Shown here: piece by piece, positions 56,951 through 64,000 of the stretch
How positions within the stretch are numbered: position 1 is the stretch's first letter
Layout of the letters: the number at the start of each line of letters is the position of its first letter
The notes under the pieces: generated by a model
What the model saw: only the letters and a program-made list of their open reading frames with translations
What the model was told of the DNA's origin: nothing
Database searches by the model: none
Program-made: the position numbers and the translations under genes
Origin: Pleurostoma richardsiae
Lineage: Eukaryota > Ascomycota > Sordariomycetes > Calosphaeriales > Pleurostomataceae
Assembly: GCA_030052745.1 (NCBI GenBank)
Contig: JANBVO010000007.1
Coordinates: 186,001 to 250,000, forward strand
DNA: 64,000 bases
Direction of reading: 5' to 3'

Positions 56951-58881
56951 ATGAAGCCCTTCAACGCTCTTCCCACCCTCGCGGTGGCCCCACAGGCCCT
57001 AGCAGCCATAAACATCTACCACACCGGAGGCATGCAGCTGGGCCCTCCCGTCCAGGTTACCAACCTTACAGGCGGTGACCGCTTTAGCGGCTGGGGCACC
57101 TTCGACCAGCTTGTCGACCACTCCGACCCCTCCCTCGGCACCTTTCCCCAGCGGTTCTGGTACAGCACCCAGTTCTGGCGCGGGTCTGGCTCCCCCGTCA
57201 TTCTGATGACACCCGGCGAGCAGGCGGCCGACGACTTCAACACGACGTACACGACGGACGCCCGCCTAACCGGCGTCTTCGCGCAGGCGACGGGTGGCGC
57301 GGTGGTGGTCCTGGAGCACCGGTACTGGGGCGACAGCTCGCCCTTCGAGGACCTGACGGCCGAGAACCTGGCGTACCTCACGCTGGAGAACTCCGTGGTC
57401 GACCTGACCTACTTCGCGCGCAACTTTGATGCGCCGTTCGACTCATCAGGCGGCAGCGCGCCGACGGAGGCGCCGTGGATCCTGTCTGGGGGCTCGTACT
57501 CGGGGGCGCTAGCCGGGTGGACGGCGGCGCTGGACCCGGGGACGTTCTGGGCGTACCACGGCACGAGCGGCGTCGTGGAGGCGGTGGGTGACTTCTGGCG
57601 GTACTTTGTCCCTGTCCTGGAGGCCACGCCGAAAAACTGCAGCAAGGACCTGGTTGCGGCTATTGATCGCGTGGACGACATCCTCCTGCACGGGAGTGAC
57701 AAGGAGAAACAAGCGCTTAAGGATAAGTTTGGCCTCGGGGAGCTGCTAGACGCTGACTTCGGCGGGTGAGTTGGCATCCTCATCCTAAAAAGCGATGGCT
57801 TCCTGTCGCGACAAATCCTTTCCCCCTATCTGCGCGCTTCCTTGCTGACCTGTCGGCTGCAGTGCGCTGGAATGGGGTCCCTGGCAGTGGCAGTCGAACG
57901 ATTTCGCATCCTTCAATTATACTGGCAACACCTACTACCAGTTCTGCGATTACATCGAGGTATGCGCGTCGTCCGCCATCAGTCTAGCTCAGACTAACAT
58001 ATTCTCGTAGAATGCCTGGCCGAACTCGACCAGCCGGATTCCAGACAGTCGCGGCGTTGGCGCAAGCAAGGCCCTCGACGGCTACGCCAAATGGTTCAAG
58101 GAGGTCGCAATCCCGGGCAGTAAGTCATCTCCTGACAGCGCAACCCCGGTTGGCTATGAAATTGCGTTCTGACATTGGCGCGTCGAAGCCTGCGAGCAGT
58201 ACGGTTACAACGAGTTCAAGGGAAAGACCAACACGCTCTGTTTCCAGAACCTGAACGCGTCCAACCCAATCTTCACTGACTTGTCAGTCCGCAACTCAGG
58301 CAACCGCCAGTGGAATTGGATGCTGTGCAACGAGCCGTAAGTGCCCCTCGGGCGAACCATATTTAGCTGGGCATCTACTGACAGCACTTGACCCCGGTAG
58401 CTTCGAGTTCTGGCAGGACGGTGCACCCAAGGATCAGCCCAGCATCGTCTCCCGCCTGGTAAACTCCCAGTACTGGACCGCGCAGTGCGCGTTCTGGTTC
58501 CCCGGCTCGCCCGGCCGGTACGGCATCGCGCGGGGAGAGTCGGCGGCGGCGGTCAACACGCGGACGGGTGGCTGGGCGGCCGCCGCGAAGACGAACGCGA
58601 CGGCACGGCTGATGTACGTCAACGGCGAGAGGGACCCGTGGCGCGAGGCGACGGTGAGCGCCCAGTCGCGCCCGGGCGGGCCCCTGGGGAGCACGGAGGA
58701 GCTGCCGGTGTGGATCGTCCCCGGGGGGTTCCACTGCTCGGACTTGTATGGCGATAACTGGGTGTTTAACTCGGCGCTGCGCGGGATCGTGAGGGAGGAG
58801 ATCGCCACTGTCAAGAAGTGGGTTGCGGAGTTTCATAAGGAGAAGAGCAACAAGAAGAGGGGCGTTGAGTGGGTTGCGTAG
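56951..58881 (+). CDS. S28 family serine carboxypeptidase (Pro-X type), 5 exons
   Basis: Exons 56951-57765, 57863-57959, 58011-58119, 58189-58336 and 58401-58881 encode 549 aa; the introns (51-97 nt) all keep phase. The catalytic triad of clan SC is complete: Ser182 in SGGSYSGAL, Asp468 in NGERDPW, His501 in PGGFHCSD. Other marks are VLEHRYWGDSSPF near 120-132, RFWYSTQFW, and paired cysteines. A short N-terminal hydrophobic run (ALPTLAVAPQALA) may be a signal peptide, though it is weak. Family members cleave after proline at acidic pH, either outside the cell or in vacuoles. The gene converges on the M81 peptidase, with 97 nt between the stops, and diverges from the amino acid permease, suggesting a role in peptide breakdown. 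Confidence 0.92.
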
Positions 58882-58978
58882 AGGTCCGGAGCCGAGCGTC
58901 ACGGATTCTGTAGGTAGATAGGGAGGCACTTCTGACGGTGTAAGCATTCTACAATAGCCTATCTTTCGCTGATGGACG

Positions 58979-60517
58979 TCACTCGTCCGGCCCCGTAAGC
59001 GGCTCATTCGACAAAGGTATGATCCTCGCCCCGAGGTCCGGCTCCCTCTCAAACGCCCGGTCAAACGGAAACATTGGCCGCCTGATCCGGCGGTGCCCCA
59101 ACCTCTCCAGCTGCTGGTCCACCCCTCCGGGAGTGAGGCCTAGCATCCAGTCCGCGGCCATGTCGTACAGCTCCGGCTCCAGGTAACCGATCTTGACAAT
59201 GACGATGTCGGCGGATCGCGGCTTCAGGTGCAGGTCGGTGAAGTCGTGCTCCTTGTGGTATGGTTTGCGCAGCTTGGTGAGGATGGCGTAGACGCTGCCG
59301 ACCTGGAGGACGACTTCGACCTCGGCATTTCTGTCGCCGTACTTGATAGAGTGCACGCGGCCAGTCATCGTGATGGGCCCGGCGTGGAGGTTGTCCACCT
59401 CGGCGCCCGCGGTCACGGTTATTGTGGCACCTACGCCGGCGGCTACAGCGGTCTCGATGGCCCTCGGCCCAGGAACGCTGGCGTATATCACGGTCGGGCC
59501 GGAAGGGTCTTTGAACTCCGGACGCGCAAGCAGCTGCGTCAGGCCCCATGTCACATCACCAGAGCCGCCAGCCGTCGGGTTGTCGCCTGAATCAGAGATG
59601 AAGAACGGCCGTCTGTCCGACTTGAGCGCCGTGTCGATACACTCGCCAAACGAGCCCGTCGGCGCCACAAACTTGAAGTCCGCCCTGGCCCTCCAGAACA
59701 GCCTCGCCAGCTGCTCTGCCCCGGCGGCGACGGCCTCCTCGTCCCAGCCCGTGACGACCACGGCGGCCCTGTTCCGCGGCTCGTCCGCCCACGCGTAGCC
59801 GACCCATATCGCCGCGTCCAGCACGCCCGCGCGGCGCTCCACCCCCGGCACGGCGGCGTAGATGTGCTTGGCCGGCTCATCTCGCGTACTGGTCTGCTCG
59901 CCGGGCAGCAGGATGGGCACCGGCACCCACGCCTTGACCGGCCGCGCCGGCAGGCCCTGCGCCCTGCGCTCCGTCAGGACGCCCACCAGGTTGGCGCAGG
60001 CGCGCTCGCGCGTCTCACCCTCGTCCTCGTGCGGCGCCATGCGGTAGCACGTGATAAGGTCGCACTGGTGCGCCAGCTCGCGTGAGACGTTGCCGTGCAG
60101 GTCCATGGAGGCGGACACGATGGGGTCCGGGCCGATGACCGCGCGAACGCGCCGCAGCAGCTCCGCCTCGATATCGTCGAGCTCCTCCACAACCATGGCG
60201 CCGTGGATGTCGAACCACAGGCCGTCGAGGGGCCCGTCGGCGGCGATGATGGCGGCCAGGTGGCTCACGATCTCGCCGGCCAGCTCCTCGAAGGCAGGTC
60301 GCGTGATGACGCCGCCGGGCAGGGCGTGGCCGGCCAGCGCGCCGCGCCAGAGGGCGGCGTCTCCGAGGCGCGTCCCCGCCCGCAGAAAGGGGTTGTAAGA
60401 GAGGATCTCATCGCCGCGCTGGGGGTGGAAGGCAGGCGCGAGGGTGCGCGAGGGTGTGAAGGTCGAGGTCTCGCAAGCGAGGCCGGCAATGGCGATGAGG
60501 GGCTTTGTCGCAGTCAT
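58979..60517 (-). CDS. M81 family metallopeptidase (MlrC-like), intronless
   Basis: 512 aa, single exon, very GC-rich. It matches the MlrC (microcystinase C) family: IAIAGLACETSTFTPSRT at the start, LDGLWFDIHGAMVVEELDD near 97-115, SASMDLHGNVS at 136-144, TCYRMAPHEDEGETRERAC near 156-173, and GGSGDVTWGLTQLL in the C-terminal domain. The Asp103/His105 and Asp139/His141 pairs and His163 are candidate zinc ligands. In Sphingomonas MlrC hydrolyses linear microcystin fragments; most relatives, including fungal ones, have unknown natural substrates. Full length for the family and apparently intact. The lack of introns and GC bias, next to intron-rich neighbours, suggest acquisition from bacteria. 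No signal peptide, so likely cytosolic. Confidence 0.9.
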   Translation of the reverse strand: MTATKPLIAIAGLACETSTFTPSRTLAPAFHPQRGDEILSYNPFLRAGTRLGDAALWRGALAGHALPGGVITRPAFEELAGEIVSHLAAIIAADGPLDGLWFDIHGAMVVEELDDIEAELLRRVRAVIGPDPIVSASMDLHGNVSRELAHQCDLITCYRMAPHEDEGETRERACANLVGVLTERRAQGLPARPVKAWVPVPILLPGEQTSTRDEPAKHIYAAVPGVERRAGVLDAAIWVGYAWADEPRNRAAVVVTGWDEEAVAAGAEQLARLFWRARADFKFVAPTGSFGECIDTALKSDRRPFFISDSGDNPTAGGSGDVTWGLTQLLARPEFKDPSGPTVIYASVPGPRAIETAVAAGVGATITVTAGAEVDNLHAGPITMTGRVHSIKYGDRNAEVEVVLQVGSVYAILTKLRKPYHKEHDFTDLHLKPRSADIVIVKIGYLEPELYDMAADWMLGLTPGGVDQQLERLGHRRIRRPMFPFDRAFEREPDLGARIIPLSNEPLTGPDE

Positions 60518-61382
60518 GGCGCTGATGCGGGGTACCTTGCGGCAGTGCTGTATTTTGATACGGCTTATATGAAGCCAGGGGCGTGTACCATGAGTGGAAG
60601 ATGCTTGAGGCGATGGAAAGAAGGCCAGTCAAAAGGTGCGTGGTCTATCAATCTATGAAATACATGGCTCAGATCAGCGAATGAAGATAATCGGCGACCG
60701 GCACCCGGCGGCCGGGCCGCATCTCGGCCGATGTGTGGTCAATTCCGGACAAGGCCGAGCAACTCGATGTTTCTCACTTCTCTCTTCGTTCTCTTCGGGG
60801 AGAAGCAGCAGGTCCCAAAATTATCAAGAGATCGATGCAACTGTCAACGATGAGGCTTAGTAGCCAGTCTCAATCATCATCACAGGACCCAAACTCTTGG
60901 GACTGCGGTGCAGCGTTCTGCACCGTCTTTAAAAGAGCATCCCTCCGTCTAACTTCAAGTTCATCACAACCGTACGCTTGATTCACCCGGCGAATGCGCA
61001 AAACCGCAACGTCGTGGCCACTATCTCGCCTCAGACCGTGATTGTCGTGCCTAGTCATGCCCTGAGCGATATCCGAGTCAAGCGGCGAGGGATGGAGAGA
61101 ATAAACCAGAGCTGGGCGAGGAAGAATAAATCTGGATACCTACAAGGAAGTGCTACTTCTAAAGCGAGCAGTCCCACAACACATATAAGACCTACCAATA
61201 CATCCACTCGTTTATATATATATATATCACTTCTGAATTCGAAGAAACCTGTTACAGAGGCAAAAGACCACACGCCAAGAGAAGATATGATTGACCCCAG
61301 AACCTTCCTCAACGAACAGCATCTCCGAAGTGGTCGTTGTTTCCATAGTTAGTCAGTGAACACAGAAACCTTCATTTCCTGA
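60518..61382. other. intergenic, nothing recognised
   Basis: About 860 nt with the promoter of the M81 gene. A (TA)n run lies near 61215-61228. No supported gene. Confidence 0.5.
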
Positions 61383-61883
61383 CTACTGACTCCTATATTT
61401 TGGTAAGTACCTCATGCGCACTGGGTCACCTTCATATCTTGCACTGACGCCTGGCCGTCCGTGTCGATGTTCGCACACGGCTAATTCGCCGCCGTCCTCG
61501 TCTCTTGCAGGCCATGTGCTCACACGGTTGACGTCAGAGGCATCATCTGCGTGACGCTTCTGGAACTGCCGTCCCTCTCGACTCATTGGCTCTAGCGGCG
61601 CCCGACGGAAGCCTTCCCGGTCGCCTTCGGGGTGGTAGTCAACCCCGACAGTATCGTAACGCCGTCCGGCTTTTTCGTCGTAGCCCGCAACCCCATGGAA
61701 CATACCAGGGTCATTATGAGGCTTCAAGACAACTCGACGCCGATTGTTGGGGTGAACTGGCCGTTCCACTTGTTCCGCGCGGGCCGGCCGCCTGTCCATC
61801 GCGAAACGAGTGTTGATTGGGACTTCCTGCAGTGATGTTGCGGCTTGGGGAGCGTTCGAACTGCTTAAAGTCCCCTTCGTCAT
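61383..61883 (-). CDS. doubtful small hydrophilic ORF
   Basis: 166 aa ORF from an ATG at 61883. The protein is highly charged, Arg/Asp/Gly/His-rich, without signal peptide or known motif. It contains segments such as HNDPGMFHGVAGYDEKAGRR and REGRQFQKRHADDASDV. The opposite strand is also open over half of it, so openness alone is weak evidence. A GTACTTACC segment near the stop could instead be an intron donor. It is listed because the reading is continuous for 500 nt in a region of ordinary base composition. Confidence 0.3.
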   Translation of the reverse strand: MTKGTLSSSNAPQAATSLQEVPINTRFAMDRRPARAEQVERPVHPNNRRRVVLKPHNDPGMFHGVAGYDEKAGRRYDTVGVDYHPEGDREGFRRAPLEPMSREGRQFQKRHADDASDVNRVSTWPARDEDGGELAVCEHRHGRPGVSARYEGDPVRMRYLPKYRSQ

Positions 61884-62926
61884 CTCGTTATAGGGCTGGT
61901 TATCGTTGATTGGGTCCGTGCTCCTTGGAGATGGGGAGCTGCTCGGACTTGTTCGTCAACGACGTCGTACGGGATCACACCACGTGGGGTATGATATTGC
62001 TTCATTGGAAGAATACAGTCAGCTGCCTGGCGCAGAACTCAACAGAGAAAAGGTTTGAACAACACACAACATTTCTGCGGTCAGTATTAGAGTTGCGCCT
62101 TAGACCATTGTATTGTTCAGACATTCTAGAGACGGGCACTCGCTTCTGGACAATAGGAGAGGAACTGAACTCGAAAACGAAGAGTAGATTGGTGATATCG
62201 AGGGAGAGACAAAAGTCATAGAGAGCCTGAGAGCTTGTGCTTCTGCAGCATCTTGCCTTTGACAGGCGGAGCTGTCATTTATGGTGAGACTAAGACATGA
62301 CAGGCACAACACCTGCCCGACAAAGTGAGGTTGGAAACGTAAGGCGCGACTAAACCGCAATGTTGCCCTGCAATTGTAACTAATATTGAGACAGAAACAA
62401 TTGACAGGCCATGTTGGAAAGCATTGTTTTAGACTGATCGAGTCTTCGGGCCGACGAGCTGATCTGCCCGATGCGCCAGATGGCACACTCGCTCGTTACC
62501 CTAGCCAGATTCCGTAAGCAGGCAACGGTATACACGGACGAAATAGGCGCCTGGTCGACGTTGAGTGGCCAACATGCATTTCCGAAACATGAGCAGGGTC
62601 TGTGTTGGGTCACGTAGTGACAATCCTAGGCGAGGCCTCGATTGAAAGACCTGCCCCTAGGGTCGAAGCAAAAAGCTGCGCGTTTAGCAGGTGATGGTCG
62701 GATTAGCGGCTCGATGGCTACCTGAGTATCAGCGGGGCTGCATTAGCAGTCTAGAGTAGACCACAACAGCTGCATAGCTCCATCACATTGTAACAATTAT
62801 TCTCTCTTCTCGCCCTCTAGCCCGTCCCCGTCTTGCTGCCTCAGCGAGGTACATCGTGTTTCTTTGCTCTACGCTCCGCATCCATCACGTATTCGTCACC
62901 ACCTTTGGCTTTTGTTACTCTCCATC
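61884..62926. other. intergenic, nothing recognised
   Basis: About 1 kb ahead of the DUF3632 gene. A CT-rich stretch lies near 62800-62830, as often seen in fungal leaders. No supported ORF. Confidence 0.5.
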
Positions 62927-63970
62927 ATGAGCGCCGAGGAATCCAGCTCCTCAACTGGCGGTGGTGATGCCTCGCGGAAACCCCGTTGGCTGACCTACAT
63001 GACGGACGAAATCGAGTCAGATGCGGACGATGTAGAGCGCGACTTCATCGAGATTATGCGAGACATGCTCCTCGCGCCAGGTGATCAAGAGACAGCAGCC
63101 TCTGACGCGGTCCAGAAAGTCCGAGAATACTATAACACGCACTATACAGACGATCGTCGCACATGGCGCCTTCAAAAGGACCATGCAACCTGGGGCCTTC
63201 TCAACACCCTCAGTACTTACGCCTTCGAACTAGTCAGCCAAATCCCTGTCACGGATGTCGGCCACTAGCGACTGGCAGATTTCTTGATCGGGTTTAAAGA
63301 TACTGCGCCTCAGGAGTTTGACTTGGAGGTATGCCATCAACCGTACGGGCCTTATCGGAGATGGATCGAAAGCTGATACCAGACCAGAATCCCCAGCTTC
63401 TTTACGACGATACATCGTATAGCGCCGCTGCACGCGATTTCTGGAACCATGACAACGGTGAGTCAGATCCCATAATCATCGACCCGCGGGTTATGAAGCC
63501 TGATTTCCTTGCTTCTAGTGAATGCTGTCCCGGGTATCAGTATTGACGACGATCTTCGGGAGCGGTGCGAGAAGTGGATTAGTATATCTGCATTCCTGGC
63601 CAAGCTCCTTAACGCAGGGGCGCTCGGTGAGACAGCGATTGTCTGGGCAGCCATGGATCTCAAAGAAGGACTTGAAAAGACTGACGATGATAGCCGTATC
63701 AACCTTCTGGCCCTCGCATGCAAGCAGGTCGTTGCTGTGCAGTATATCCTCTTGGCAGGGGACCTACTCGCATGGGCAGCCCAAGCTCGTTCATCAGAGA
63801 AAATTGCTGGAGGGCTGAACTTGGAGAAATGGAGGCTCTGGGCTGACAGACTGGGGGAGATCTCGCGTGAAACACCTGAAGACGCCGAATGGGGGCTGAA
63901 GGTTGCCGCTGGAAAAGCCCATGCGAGAATGATCAACCTCCATCCGGAGCTGTTACAGGAGGCTTCCTAG
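62927..63970 (+). pseudogene. DUF3632 family gene with an in-frame TAG, 3 exons
   Basis: Exons 62927-63328, 63388-63457 and 63519-63970 (introns 59 and 61 nt, GTATGC and GTGAGT donors) would give 307 residues counting one stop. The family mark is the helix AFELVSQIP near residue 105 followed by a RLADFLIGFKDTA-type helix, as in the fungal DUF3632 proteins of unknown function. The stop is TAG at 63266-63268, directly between VTDVGH and RLADFLIGF; reading resumes in the same frame and runs cleanly through both later splices to the final TAG. A CAG to TAG change would explain it. Alternatives are an allele-specific nonsense change, a sequencing error or a truncated functional 113 aa form. The rest of the protein is all-helical, soluble and undamaged, so the loss looks recent. 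Confidence 0.7.
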
Positions 63971-64000
63971 CACACTAGCATGCACCGGGTGATGCCTCGA

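Overview
The window is nuclear DNA of a filamentous ascomycete (Pezizomycotina; I lean to Sordariomycetes, but that is only an inference). Most genes are split by short introns (49-186 nt) with GT...AG ends and CTRAC/CTNAC-like branch points. The gene families are typical of these fungi: 2EXR, F-box, DUF2985, DUF3632, fungal-type sulfotransferases and Ser/Thr-rich wall proteins. Coding density is about half. I see no intact transposon, no CRISPR array and no confident tRNA or rRNA gene. Exon joins were worked out by hand from splice signals and reading phase, and the protein lengths below follow from them.

1-13.5 kb: a long gene-poor start, then a glutathione S-transferase-like gene, a small hydrophilic protein with an internal repeat, a DUR3-type urea permease with seven HGATAR sites upstream of its start, an SRPK-like kinase, an unknown conserved protein, and a gene with a domain resembling bacterial polymorphic-toxin RNases.

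14.7-25.6 kb: a tiny unknown protein, a 2EXR protein, an F-box protein with Cys pairs, a GC-rich DUF1961 protein, a three-exon DUF2985 membrane protein, and a two-exon member of an uncharacterised family.

25.6-42 kb: unassigned exon-like segments behind a TATA box, a 17-bp minisatellite, a sugar transporter, a sulfotransferase-like protein with a membrane anchor, a striking adhesin-like protein with four identically spaced five-cysteine repeats, a small GPI-type Cys-pair protein, and a seven-exon GH51 arabinofuranosidase.

42.6-55 kb: a glycine-rich protein with an MCFG start, a single-pass Ser/Thr-rich sensor-like protein, a five-exon type I extradiol dioxygenase-like protein, magnesium-dependent phosphatase 1, a Sec14/CRAL-TRIO protein, and an AAAP amino acid permease with a GATA-rich upstream region.

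57-64 kb: an S28 serine carboxypeptidase, convergent with an intronless M81 (MlrC-like) metallopeptidase, a doubtful small ORF, and a DUF3632 gene with an in-frame TAG.

This is not a classical secondary-metabolite cluster. Nutrient acquisition recurs: urea, sugar and amino acid permeases, an exo-peptidase and an arabinofuranosidase. Two of the permease genes carry GATA-site clusters that suggest nitrogen control. The most novel-looking items are the four-repeat Cys protein, the toxin-like RNase domain gene and the peptidase/permease neighbourhood.
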